Below, in pieces: positions 1 to 10,948 of a stretch of 64,000 nucleotides of DNA. The DNA is from Phyllostachys edulis. Taxonomy: Eukaryota > Streptophyta > Magnoliopsida > Poales > Poaceae. The notes beneath the pieces are model-generated. The model did no database searches. It saw nothing but the letters and a program-made list of their open reading frames with translations, and was not told the origin of the DNA. Position 1 is the stretch's first letter. Each line of letters begins with the position of its first letter. The position numbers were made by a program, and so were the translations under genes. The stretch spans positions 56,975,866-57,039,865 of the forward strand of contig CM070548.1 of assembly GCA_036346405.1 (NCBI GenBank), written 5' to 3'.

Positions 1-904
1 CTTTAAGAACCATCGAATCATTGCCCTATACAAGAATCTAGTGCTAAAAAATAACCCAGCATATAATCCTCTCGTGCACCTCTTACTTTGGATGGGTTAG
101 TTTGTGTCTTGTATTATCCATAACCACTCATCGTAGCTTTATATAGTGCTCCTAGTTCTCATCTAAAAAAAAGTAGGAATTGTGATTGTGATAAGAATTC
201 TTATAAAACACGTCTTCAAATCCTAGTGGTCATGATACGAGTCACTCGTAGTCAATAAAGTTTGTGTTCGATCTGGCCAGTTGGATTACTAGGGAAAATG
301 TGATAGAAGAGTCAGGAGATGTACTGGTTTAGGGGAGAGGTGAAGATTTTTACTAGTGGGTCCCACTTCGGAGGATGAAAAATCCCCTTAGTTAGATCCA
401 TGACATGTTCTTACTTTGTCTCGAGTATGGGCAAACCAGTTGCCAGACGAAGGAGAAGAGACGTTATGCTCATCATGGAACCATCCATTCGGCATGGTGG
501 ACAAAAGCGCACCTTAAAAAGAAAGTAGCAGCTGCTCCATCAGACGGAGAGTGACAAGAATTACACAATTCACAGCCTGACCTGATCATGAGCGTGTTTT
601 CTTTCACTGAAATTCCAACTTTAGACTTTGGAGCTAGCCTCCTTCAAATCCTGTCATTTTTTCTGGTGAAACAAGAGGGCGACGAATCGAAGGGTGCTGG
701 TTGATTGGTTGAACGGTCGGCGTCCAAAAGCCGACCCAACACCGACACAAGAAAATGCGTGCCATATCTACGTCACAATCATCTACTACTCCATCTGATG
801 CAAAAATAAAAAGTGTGCGGTGCATGTGGCGTTTGAGCAGTCAAAGATGCAGTACATACACCCATCCAACGGACCATCAGTTTTTTAATTGATTGATTGG
901 TGCG
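1..904. other. Unassigned left flank
   Basis: I see no gene, RNA or recognisable mobile element here. The sequence is of mixed composition with short open frames only and no domain signature. It ends at the inverted terminus of the PMD element. Confidence 0.4.
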
Positions 905-910
905 CACGTT

Positions 911-1160
911 AGGATTTTTTTTAATAATGTAATTTTTATTAAGAATAACAGAAATAATATTACTTTTTTTTCACAAATAATCACATATAGCTTCACGGTT
1001 AGTCGACTTAGTCTAGTCACTCAACGGATGAGCGACAGATGTCCAAGTCGCTTAACCGTTGGGCGACTAGACCTTTCGCCTCCTAGTCGCCGAACGGTGG
1101 AGCGACTAGGACACCTGTCGCTCACCGTTGGGCTCTAGTCGCCCAACCGACTAGGGGCGT
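911..1160 (+). repeat. Left inverted end of the PMD element
   Basis: Positions 911-985 are an AT-rich terminal block that matches the right end inverted. Positions 1000-1160 are the subterminal zone, in which AGTCGCCnAACnGTnGnGCGACTAG-type words recur on both strands. A third copy of the terminal block occurs at 45017-45125. Confidence 0.7.
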
Positions 1161-1207
1161 TTATAAGGCATGCGTGCGCCCGGCCGAGGGCATGTCGCCA
1201 TTTTTCC

Positions 1208-1300
1208 AAAGAGAGTGTGTGAGGAGAAGAGAGAAGGGAAAGAGGAGAAGAGAGGAAGGGGAAGAAAGGGGGAGAGGAAGAGGGAGATGGGAGAAAGAAA
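1208..1300 (+). repeat. Purine-rich low-complexity tract
   Basis: Nearly pure A/G sequence with AGAGGAAGGGG-type words. Several overlapping short open frames here are products of the composition and not genes. It lies in the presumed leader of the PMD transcription unit. Confidence 0.6.
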
Positions 1301-2059
1301 GTGTCTTCGCATCGACGACGACGATGGTGAGTCTCCAGCATTATTTTGTATATGTGTATTTTCGAAACCATGGTAGGTTAGCAAGCAACATCATTTGTAT
1401 TGACATATTGTTAGCAAATAAACTAATGGTAGGTTAACTTCAAAAATCTTTAGATACGTACTTTGTAGTGTCATATTATCAGTCGCGAAGCTAGAAAATT
1501 TGTGTGGGGGTGTAGCAGTGATGGTAAAGATTAGGTTATTAAGCAATTATCGGATGAACGAATGTTAGGGTTGGGTAAACCAGGCATTGTAAATATTGTA
1601 TTCAGATGATACTTAATATTTATATATAATTAGTTGCGCTTTTTTCCCAATCGGGCGACTGCTTCACACATTTAGTTGCGAAAACAACTTAATTTTATGG
1701 AGTGTTGATGATAACAATTGCTAACATCGGTAAATAAGTTTTAAATATGCGTGAATATATTATTAAAAACTTTATAGTCATTACATAATATTTTGTTAGA
1801 AAATGGTGGTGCCCGTGCATACCGGGCAACCCACCTGGACAGGGTCCATGCATATTGTTAATAGTTGTAAATAGCATAGTTGTAGGTTTGCATATAAAAT
1901 CATAGTAGGTTACTTTCGAAACCATGGTAGGTTATGAACAAAAAATCACTAGACTTATGCAAGAATGCAACTTAATTTTCAGAATTTTCGGAGCTACGCT
2001 ATAAGTAATTAAACCCACTAATTGTGTTGTAATTGCTAACTGGAATTTGATTTGCAGGT

Positions 2060-4500
2060 ATGGCTCGCGACCTTGGTGGTTCGGACTGGTATTTCGGCCT
2101 ACTGGATCGGCTGGTCGACACGCAGCACCGCACGAGCCATCGTGTCCCGCATCAGGTTCGCGGGGACGACGTGACTGACTTGGGGGTGGTTCGTACGTGG
2201 ACACCCCAACAGGCTTGGAGACTAGACCCACAATGGGCAAACAGGTTTGTCCGCAAGCTGTACCACTTCTTTGTGTCATATGTCCGCTATGTAGTTACTT
2301 CTTCGTGCTTTGTAGGTTGAGCCATACCGGTCTTCTACCTCTCGCGCGGTTGGTGGAGGCCACCGAAGAGGACGACGCTCCGGTCGAGGACGACGGGGAG
2401 GTCCAGGCCGGTCCAGAGTGGCCACGGCGGTTCTCGTTCAACCGGTCACTCCTGACAACCCTGGTGGACCGATGGCGGCCCAAGACACACACCTTCCACC
2501 TCCCATTTAGGGAGATGGCCCCCACTCTGCAGGATGTCACGCTGCTGCTCGGCTTGCCTATCGCGGGAGCCGCTGCCTCCCCGCCGGACACGCTTGCCGA
2601 CTGGCGTGACGAACTGTTGGGTAGGTTTCAGGGGGTTCTTCCGACGGAGGCCACGCCACCGTACTACGACTTCCAGGAGCGACAACAACATGGCCCGCCC
2701 CTGTGGTGGCTTTCGCAGTTCCAGGTAGTATGCTACCCATTTTCCATGTTTAGCGATGCACTATCCTAGCCATATGATGGGCTTACTAATTATTCGTTTG
2801 TGCGTAGGTCGAGCGGTTGGTCTCGGAGCCCACTGATAACCAAGTGTCGCGGCACCTCGAGGCATACCTACTGTGGCTCTTCGGCTGGGTACTGTTTACC
2901 AACAGCCACAGTGACTCCATTGGCGCCCGCCTCGTGGAGTACGTGAGGGCCATCGCCGACGGCGAGGAACTACAGATCAGCTAGGGATCAGCCGTACTTG
3001 CAACGACGTACTGCGACATGTGCAAGGCGTTCTGTAGGACGAACCCGGCAGCTATCCTCACAGGCTGCCCCCTCCTGCTACAGCTGTGGTCATTCGAGCG
3101 CTTCTCCCTCGGACGGCCTATGCTGGTAGACTCTAGTCTGTACCGCGTGAACATGTACCATGGGGGCGCGGTGGACTGGCCGACCGCAGGGTCTCTTTGA
3201 TGCGTAGACAGGTACGTACTTCCCTCTATCTTTACTTCAGTCGTATTACGGGTCATCCTTTATAACCACTATTCTAACTCGTAGGCACAGTATGCACACG
3301 TGCAGGTCACAAGTGTGTATGAACACTTCGTAGAGCAGCTGGACCGCCTCATCGCTGATGACGTGTGCTGGGAGCCATACTCTGATCAGGAGACGGAGGA
3401 CCGTGCTCCCCAGGGGCTCTCCTCACTGTGCTAGCGCGACCGGGCGTATTGGCGGACGCAGAAGAAGCTCGTCTTCGACGTGTTCGCCGAGGACTACGCA
3501 GTGCACAGGGTGATGCGCTAGTTCGGCCTCCGCCAGGTTGTTCCAGTTCCTATCGGGACGTGGGTGCCCGACTCGTCCCACACGTGAGTTACACACAACA
3601 CATGTTCGTATATTTTTTGTCAATTCTGTTATGACGGCTTATAATTGCAGTGGTACGTTTCGCAGGCATAGTAGGAGGGATGGCACCAGGACGCAGTGGC
3701 CGGCGAAGATGGAGCTGTGGGTAGACCTGTTCAAACGTTGGGCTAGGCTGGGCTTGAAAAGCCCAGTCTCAAATGAGCTGGGCTCGGCCAGGCCGGGCTT
3801 GAAAAGCCCAGTCTCAAACGGGCTGGCCCGAGCCTGGCCCGACCCGAAATTCAATTTTTTGATTTAATTATATTATTTTAATCCTTTTTGGATTAAAACG
3901 ATTATTAATTTATTTCCAAAATTAAAAAGGTATATTTCCATTTTTTTAATTCCCTTTTTTTAGAATTTTGGGCCGGGCCGGGCTTACTTCAAACCGCTTT
4001 CAGCCCCAAGCCCGCCTCAACAGGTCGCTCGAGCTAGGTCAAGGGCGGGTCGCCCATGAACACCAGAGTGTGGTGGCGCGGCAACACCCTAAAGGATCAC
4101 AGACAGAGGATGCCCGCATGACCCCATCGTGTACGACGAGTACCTACGCTGGTACACCCTACAGACACGCACCAGGCTGGTGCATGTCGTCGACCTCCCC
4201 AACCTCACGTCAAGACCGACCGAAGCGCGTGCCTCGTACACTTTATGGGAACATGCACCTCACAGACGCGTACTCGTGGTTCAACATGTTTGAGTAAGGT
4301 TACATCAATTACAAGTTTGACGCTTTCATGTACTCCTTGCAGATGGACATCAACGTCGCGATGGCGAGGGAGTCCTAGTCGATCCTGGATAGGCTCGCCC
4401 ACGGTGCGGAGGTGACGCGAGACGAGATAGCGCAGTTTGCCCGTCGGGTCTATAGTGGAGCGAGGTGTGCAGTGACCCTGACGTTATGCAGGACGGTCTA
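2060..4500 (+). pseudogene. Plant mobile domain (PMD/MAIN-like) gene, broken
   Basis: The first piece starts at ATG 2060 just after a TTTGCAG acceptor-like site and reads MARDLGGSDWYFGLLDR. Positions 2325-2724 encode TGLLPLARLVEA, then RSLLTTLVDRWRPKTHTFHL and MAPTLQDVTLLLGLPIAG, which are hallmark PMD motifs. Positions 2808-3199 continue after an acceptor with EAYLLWLFGWVLFTNSHSDS and CPLLLQLWSFERFSLGRPM. Positions 3285-3585 add the GLSSLC and FDVFAEDYAVHRVMR motifs, and the remnant goes on past the MITE to about 4500. In-frame TAG codons at 2982-2984, 3432-3434 and 3519-3521, a frame change near 2245-2325 and the MITE at 3722 show it is dead. Host MAIN/MAIL proteins act in silencing, but this copy belongs to a transposon. 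Confidence 0.85.
3722..4066. mobile_element. GGGCCGGGC-type MITE, copy 1 (inside PMD pseudogene)
   Basis: Starts TAGACCTGTTCAAAC and ends CGCCCATGAACACCAG, so both ends carry GTTCA in inverted orientation. Subterminal GGGCTTGAAAAGCCC and GGGCCGGGCCGGGC blocks surround an AT-rich core. The flanks GCTGTGGG and AGTGTGGT share five of eight bases, compatible with a decayed hAT-type 8-bp duplication. A related copy lies at 51203-51485. It is a non-autonomous element with no coding capacity. Confidence 0.65.
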
Positions 4501-5404
4501 GGAGGTGGTCATGTCAGTGCATATGCCGAGGCCAGCACGTCCTACAGCCTGACCACTCTCTGCAAAGTAAGACGTGACGCAATGATGTAAGATCGAGGAG
4601 GCCGACTAGAAGGGGGTGAATAGGCGGTTTTAAAAATTCTTTTGGCTAAAACTGATTTCTAGTGCGGAAGCTAATATCAAAATGGTTTTGCACAATCAAA
4701 ACCTAAATCACCTAGGTTCAACTAAGTGCACCAACAACAATAAGACTATTGATAACAATTGCAATCATACAAAGATATGTAAGCAATTTAATATAAGGAA
4801 TATAAATTGCACAATGTAAAGCACAAGAATGCAAACCACGATAACACGTCGATGTTTTACCGTGGTATTCGGAGACTTGCCGGTCTCCCCTAATCCACGT
4901 TGAGGTAAGCCCAAACCAATTGGGCCGGCTCCACAAATTAAGCCAACACCTCCGAGGTAAGTCCAACCACTTGGACCGGTTCCAAACCAAACCAACAACT
5001 CGCTCTACTAGGGTTGCTCTTTCCTCCACTCCGGAGATGGCGAGCACCACACCACTCACAAACCGCCCGGATCTTCTCACAAGCTTCTTTGAGAAGATCA
5101 CCGAAGCACGACGCCTTCACGTCGTCTAGGTGTCGGCAAACACCAAGAGTAACAAGTCTAGGACTCTCACTTGAACTAATCAAGTGTCTAAGCTCAATGG
5201 ATACACAATCCACTACCTAAGGCAACACATACACTTAGGGTTTGCTCTCTAAGCTCACTAAGTGCAACACATGCACATATGAGAGGAGAGAACTTGCTCT
5301 TAGCTCAAAGGAATAGAATGGGACTTCAGCAAGCACCCCAAGGCCGACCAAGATGGGTATTTATAGCCCACACACACAAACTAGTCGTTGGGAGACGAAT
5401 TGCT

Positions 5405-6010
5405 GAAAAATCAGCTCGAGCGGTAGTACCTCCAACTAATGGCCGGTACTACCGCACCACCTCTGACACACAACAACGGCTACAAAACTAGCCGTTGAGA
5501 ACGTGGAGCGGTACCACCGCCATTCAACACGTGGTAGTTCCGATCATCGGTCGTACCGCTCAACAAGTCTGGTACCACCGTTCCAAGGGTTTGCAACCGA
5601 AACCAAAATGGAGCTTTTCTGGAAATTACGTACCGCCATTAAAGATTCGGAACGACCGGCCTGTAGTAGTTCCGCGCACACAGTGCCGGTACAACTGCTC
5701 CACGAATCTAACCGAAACACACAGTTCCGGTCAGACTTCACACGTGGACGGCTCAGATCGATTGGGCTGTTTGGACCACGGTTTAAACCGTTCGATCAAG
5801 GGTACGTTCGGACGGTCCGATCGGCACACGGTAGTTTCGCTCAAGAACCGGGTACTACCACATCGTGATCGTACCACTCAGTACACGCCGGTACTACCGC
5901 ACCTTAAGAGCAACACATGCTCAACAGGGTTGTGGTAGTTCCGCCAAGGAACCATCAGTCATACCGCACAGCAGTAGTTCCGCACAACACATGTCGGTAC
6001 TACCGTTTTC
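5405..6010 (+). repeat. Cluster of GGTACTACCG / GTAGTTCCG motifs
   Basis: Words such as GGTACTACCGCAC, GTACCACCG, GGTAGTTCCG and CGGTAC recur at irregular spacing on both strands. They lie within the LTR-like element and account for the short open frames there. Confidence 0.6.
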
Positions 6011-6479
6011 CAGAGAAAACACAGATTGCATTCGCTTCAACTCAATTTGCAAAACACATTTGCCAAATTGATGCGTGATGCAAACAAAGTATGAAGGCAA
6101 GATTCTCAACAAGTTGCCAAACACATTTGCCAACTTTTAGAATCAAAGCCACAACTAAAAGGTACATGGACTTAAGACATTTACAAACTAAAGTCACATG
6201 CTACAAGGATCAAACATGAGCCACAACTATTTACAAAATACATTCGCAAATATTGACAACATGTTAAAGAGAGTTAGAGCAAATGAAATGAGCTATCAAC
6301 ACATGACTAACTCAAGCTACTAGTCAAGACCCCTCTTAATAGTACGGCAACCTATACTAGCAATCCGGTCTTCCATCCAGACACCAAGACTGGTAAAAGA
6401 CTAGGAACACATCCTTAGCCCTAGCTAATTATACCTTTGCCTTGCACAAACACTTGAAGCTTGATGACGCACATCTTCT

Positions 6480-6790
6480 CTTCAAGTTCGGGTTCTTGAC
6501 TTGAAATGCATCAACCCATGATGCATCCTTCACTTGACTTGATGATCAACTCATGATCATCTTCTCTTCTTGAACATCATCAACACATGATGACTTTCTC
6601 TTCTTCGAGTTCTTGATAGGATGCTCATCAACACATGATGACATCCTTTTCTTGAACTTGGCTTGATGATCATGAACACACGATGATCTTCTTTACTTGG
6701 GGATCTTGACTCAAACATCATCAACACATGATGATTTTCTTTATCCCGAACCTTGACTTGATGACAATCAACACATGATGCCATCTAAAG
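6480..6790 (+). repeat. Minisatellite with CATCAACACATGATGA unit
   Basis: Five to six diverged units of about 60 bases, each with CATCAACACATGATG followed by a TTCTCTTCTTGA-like stretch. The minus-strand translation shows the repeating HHVLM peptide, which is a by-product of the repeat. Confidence 0.7.
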
Positions 6791-6984
6791 TCTTTATCAT
6801 CATGGAACCTAACCTGCTTATCTAACTCATGGAAAATATTGGTTCCACAATATGATTATCATTAATTACCACACCATACCATTAACTCATAATGGTGGGA
6901 TAAGATACCACAATCTTTCCCTCTTTGGTAATTGATGATAATTATTTCAATTGCAAATAATTGAATGTAGATAGGTATGAGTAT

Positions 6985-7140
6985 ATGAGAACTACACAAG
7001 TTATATATACTCAACATGAATGTATACAAACTACACAAGTTGTATATACTCAAGGGGTATATGAGCATATATGAACTACACAAGTCTCATATACTCATAT
7101 GAATATATTAACTACACAAGTTAAATATACTCAAGGATAT
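6985..7140 (+). repeat. Minisatellite with ACTACACAAGTT / TATACTCAA unit
   Basis: Four copies of AACTACACAAGT followed by ATATACTCA, at roughly 40-50 base spacing, inside the LTR-like element. Confidence 0.65.
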
Positions 7141-7399
7141 GTTTCAAAGTAAAGATCCTTAATATATATGGAAAAGGAATATAGATCAATACTAACGAAA
7201 CCACAAAACATAGAATGAACTCCCCCTAAATGTGTGCATATACAAATGTGTAATAAGAACATATGCACATATTCAAGTTAACCTTTTGGTGGAGTTCGAC
7301 CTATATTTTGGATCCGAGGAATGCAACAATATATATAAATATGAAGTAGAATGCATACCTCTTGTGATTTTCACCTTTATATCCAATTTGAGACTAAGA

Positions 7400-7560
7400 A
7401 ATATGTATAACAATAAAAGTGTTAGTCTCACAAATAGATTTGTCATTTGGAATGCATACCTCATTTGATTTCCCCTTTTATATCCAAGCTGCGACTAAAC
7501 AATATGTTTATCAATAAGAGTGTTAGTCTCACAAATAGATTTGTCATTAATAACCAAAAC
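7400..7560 (+). repeat. Direct duplication around GTTAGTCTCACAAATAG
   Basis: The string GTTAGTCTCACAAATAGATT followed by TGTCATT occurs near 7421 and again near 7522, about 101 bases apart, close to the 3' end of the LTR-like element. Confidence 0.7.
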
Positions 7561-7599
7561 TCTATTAACACATAATGACGGGTCTAGATTCTTCATATG

Positions 7600-7830
7600 A
7601 GTCATCTTTTTAGGATGACGTGACCCGACGTGACCGCTTCCCGCAGCGACGTGACCCAATGAGTCTACTTCTCGCAGAGATGTGACGCAGCGCTGCCACA
7701 TGATTTCTCCTCGGGTCTACTTCCCATGCCTCATTACCGAACAAGTTAGTTTTGCACAGCGACGTGACCCGACGAGTCAGCTTTGCGCAGGAACGTGACC
7801 CAACGAGTCTCCTCAGGGTCGCTGCCTCGT
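7600..7830 (+). repeat. ACGTGACCCGACGAGTC-type short repeats
   Basis: Words like GACGTGACCCGACG, GACGTGACCCAATGAGTC and AACGTGACCCAACGAGTC recur about five times. This is PMD-element sequence resuming after the nested insertion; the sequence just before that insertion (GACGTGACGCAATGA) is of the same kind. Confidence 0.5.
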
Positions 7831-7989
7831 GGATGCGAATATCCTTCAACTAAATTACAATTCAGCCATGCACGCAACGCCGGCTCAGCATATAAGTACT
7901 ACCTCTTCTACGCCGGGTTCTCCTACATCCAGACTTCAACACAATCTCGCTCAGATAGACAAGCACTGGGAGGAGATCCGCGAAATGCA

Positions 7990-8710
7990 AAGGGAGTATG
8001 CGGCATAGGAGGAACAAAGGGAGCGTGCCACGAGGCCACCTCTCCGCAATGACACCGCCCCCTGTAGCAGCAACCCCTACCAGAACATCACAACCAAACA
8101 TTCGCCGCAACACCCGCCCGAGGGGGAGACGCAGCCCCTCAGTTAGTGTAAGGACAGATGCAAATTCTTCAAGTCCAAGCACCGGCTTAGCCTGAGCATG
8201 CGTTACTTGGGTTGAGTGAACTACTTCTACGACTATCCTAACCGCCTTGGGACACGAGCCGCCATCAGCGACCGGTAAGGGCAGGTGGCAGTATGTTCCC
8301 CTACTATTTCTCTTTCAAAGTCCGCACTAACAACCTCTCCCATCTACCCGTAGTCCCCGGATCCGCTATGTGGATATCGCAAGTGGATTGACCTAGATAT
8401 CAACCCACACAACCAATGGACTCTCGACTACGAGGAGTGGAATGCCAACAGGGACCGCGAGAGGAGGGAGGAGTGCTGCACCGAAGAGCACAACCAGCGT
8501 ATCCGGCGGGAGACGCAGGCCCATCTCGAGTCGTGCAGGCAGAGGGAGGGCGAGGCTCGCAAGAGGGAGCACGAGAAAAAGAGAAAAATGGCGGCCGAGG
8601 CCAAGACGGCCAGCAAAGAGTACAACGTCGAGCTCGCAAGGAAGGGCAAATGGCCCCCGATCCACACAGTAGTCCGACCCTCTTCGTCCATATGCCCTAT
8701 GTATTTCTAA
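7990..8710 (+). pseudogene. Second broken gene of the PMD element (CGYRKW zinc-finger-like plus coiled coil)
   Basis: Near 8190-8275 a plus-strand remnant reads LSMRYLG, a stop, then VNYFYDYPNRLGTRAAISDR, followed by a GTAAGG donor-like site. After an acceptor-like CCCGTAG the frame 8354-8710 reads CGYRKWIDLDI, then a highly charged helix with EEWNANRDRERREE and KKRKMAAEAKTASKEYNVEL, and ends with PPIHTVV and a TAA stop. The CGxxxWID motif resembles the C-terminal part of a GRF-type zinc finger, and the charged part should form a coiled coil. I recognise this combination as a frequent companion of PMD frames in grass transposons; its function is unknown. The upstream stop shows it is not intact. 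Confidence 0.6.
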
Positions 8711-9169
8711 ATCCCTAAAGGTATGCGTGTACCATCCTTGGTTCGTTAGCCTGCTTGCCATGTAACCCTTTGTCGAATCAACTGCCGTGTTGTTATCGTT
8801 ACACCATTTCTCCAAAGTTCTCCACCGTGCATGAGTTTCCTGGCGCATCGCAATATCACTTACCTTTGTACTTACGAATCATTGCTACCTCTATCATCCT
8901 CACAAAATTCTTCAGAAATTTAGCACACTACAGCAACATACGACTATCATAAAATGTTATTGCGAGTCTCATAAATTTCGTACCCTTGAGATTCTACGAA
9001 AATCACAAACGGAGCAACCGACCTTGTCACCACCCTTTTATTTCCAAAAAAATAACATCCTAGAACAGGATTTGCTCAATGTATTACCTAAAAAATATGA
9101 CATTTATTCCCACACAATTATTTCAATCGGATTAATTAAATAGTACAGTTTTTACTTAAAATCGCCCTA

Positions 9170-9411
9170 TGGTTAGGTGACTTGCTATAAGTCGCTCGAC
9201 TATTGGTTGACTGAGTCAAGTCACTCAACCACTAGGCGACTACAAAGCTTGTCACTCTATCATTGGGCAACTATGTCTAGTCACCCAATGGTTGGGCGAC
9301 TAGTTCTAAGTCGCCCAACGGTACGACGACTGATGATTATTTCTAACAAAAAAATAAAGTAGTATTATTTCTGTAATTCTGAATAAAAAATAGATTATCA
9401 AAAAAATTCCG
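9170..9411 (-). repeat. Right inverted end of the PMD element
   Basis: Positions 9170-9330 hold the subterminal GTCGCCCAACGGT-like words and 9332-9411 the AT-rich terminal block, both inverted relative to 911-1160. Confidence 0.7.
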
Positions 9412-9572
9412 CACAGTCTGGTTTGACCTTCTTTCCGAGTCAAAATCAGGAGCATATACGTTGGAGTTTATGGGCTTGGCCCAAATAATATTCTTCATAA
9501 ATCCTAGAAAATCTCAATGGCTCACTCATGCATGATAAAAGTTGGGAAGTTTAGTACCATATTGCTAGTATG

Positions 9573-10157
9573 TAGGGGTGTCAATTGAATCCGAATTATC
9601 CGTTTTATCTGGCATCCGAATTCGGTTGATAGCGAATATGGTTTAGATTTTTTCCATCCAATTAACAATTTTTCCCCTATTCATATTCGTATTGGCATAA
9701 AAAATATGGATACGAATATGTATGGACTTTTGCAATCCAAAATGTTATTTTATCCGCACTATTTGTATTCGTATTCGAATTCAATAAAATAATATACATA
9801 TTTTCTTACAGTATGGCTAATTAGTGGGATGAGTATTTTTAGTTTAATATGAATTCGTGTTTTTAGGTGAAATAGATAAACTAGATTGATTAGGTGTACT
9901 ATGTATGAGGATAAAATATCATAAATATCTTGCAGTTACCTAAGTTATGCGGATATCCTAATCCAACCGAATTGAGTAGGTATTTGATTCGTATTCATAT
10001 TCGTATTCGTTACAACATTTTATTCATATTCATATTCGACAACATTCGAATTCGTATTCGTATTCGACAATATTCGAATTCGTATTTGTTTAGAAAATAC
10101 GAATACGAATACGGAAAGACCACTTTTCGATTCATATTCGATCCGCTGACACCCCTA
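9573..10157. mobile_element. hAT-type MITE
   Basis: Starts TAGGGGTGTCA and ends TGACACCCCTA, an 11-bp perfect inverted repeat. The eight flanking bases are CTAGTATG on the left and CTAGTCTA on the right, a hAT-sized duplication with mismatches. The interior is AT-rich and full of ATTCGTATTCG-like words. It has no coding capacity. Confidence 0.8.
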
Positions 10158-10878
10158 CTAGTCTAGTTGGGTGAACACCAACTTACAAGGTGGAGTTGGT
10201 CTTACCTAGTTGAAGCAAGCAAAAAAAGGTTATGCGCTCGCTCGCCACGCCACCGCCACCGCCACCACGTGAATGGTGCGGCAATTTCGGGTCCGGTTGT
10301 GTGCGGAGCGGCAAATTCTTTTTGCACCTCATAAACATGCAACAAATTGGAAAGGAGAAGAACAGTTCAAACCGAACGTTTGAATCCTACTAATCCTGCA
10401 CTCTGTTACGGCATGCATTAATTGTGCTTTAATGTGGTTTCTAATTTTTGCTGCGCGGTGATTTGTCCTTCCTTCTAAGCTCATCTGTGTCTATATGAGG
10501 AGACGTCCTCTCGATCCAGATGCACCCTGAGAGAGAAAACCATTGCCCTTCGCTCCTCTATGTTGCGCTACTTCTGACTACTCCATCCCTGTGCCAGCGT
10601 GCACCGTCACCGGGAGAGCAGTGTCTCAGAAACTGTCGTCCCTCGTGATCATGTTCGGTTGGGGCGAATCACGTTTTTGGGAAGTGTTCGCGCGACTGCT
10701 CACGGCTTCGCGTCGTCTTTGCATCTGACTCTACCGCGGCTATCGCCGGAGCGATCCTACGTAAGTCGCGGTGATCCGCTTTGTCATGGCTAAATCTTAC
10801 TTATTGGATTTTAATCATTTGATGATGATGTTCTCTACTGTTGCTAGTAGAATTTATACGACAAATTTTGCTTTATTA

Positions 10879-10882
<4 letters not shown>
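10158..10882. other. Intergenic, possible remnant of an LTR leader
   Basis: A GCCACC repeat lies at about 10246-10266, and a TATA-like CTATATGAGG followed by GAGAGAGAAAACC at 10490-10540 resembles an LTR promoter and leader. No PBS or reading frame of a known family follows, so I leave it unassigned. Confidence 0.3.

Positions 10883-10942
<60 letters not shown>
10881..10942. repeat. (TA)n microsatellite
   Basis: About 60 bases of uninterrupted AT dinucleotide repeat. An open frame across it is only a run of Ile-Tyr from the repeat. Confidence 0.95.

Positions 10943-10948
<6 letters not shown>

Larger units (their letters stand above)
4586..7595 (+). mobile_element. Non-coding LTR-like element (TGTAAGATCGAGG family), copy 1
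   Basis: Begins TGTAAGATCGAGGAGG and ends GGGTCTAGATTCTTCA, that is TG to CA as in LTR retrotransposons. The flanking five bases are AATGA (4581-4585) and TATGA (7596-7600), a near-match duplication. The first 400 bases are closely repeated at 56366-56752, and the start resembles 58651 onward. No gag or pol reading frame was seen in 3 kb; the interior is made of several families of short repeats and one ACTCCCCCT motif near 7216. Whether it is a solo LTR or a complete non-autonomous element is unclear. It interrupts the PMD element. Confidence 0.6.
911..9411 (+). mobile_element. Decayed PMD-carrying transposon with inverted ends (MULE-like)
   Basis: The two ends match in inverted orientation over about 75 bases: both read GGAATTTTTTT-like, then AATAATC, TAATTTTTATTAAGAATAACAG-like and AAATAATAnTACT blocks. 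Inside each end is a subterminal zone of repeated GTCGCCCAACGGT-like words. Between them lie a broken plant-mobile-domain gene and a broken downstream gene, both on the plus strand. Two later insertions lie inside it, a MITE at 3722-4066 and an LTR-like element at 4586-7595. Without them the element is about 5.1 kb. PMD genes are known passengers of plant Mutator-like and Ty3 elements, so the MULE label is inference. A clean 9-bp target duplication was not found; only GCAC is shared by the flanks. Confidence 0.65.

Noticed and set aside
6480..7140. CRISPR-like spaced repeats
   Set aside because: Repeats are diverged, adjacent and within a plant LTR-like element; no constant repeat with unique spacers and no cas genes.
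901..9420. 9-bp target duplication for the PMD element
   Set aside because: The flanks share only GCAC at slightly different offset; not convincing.
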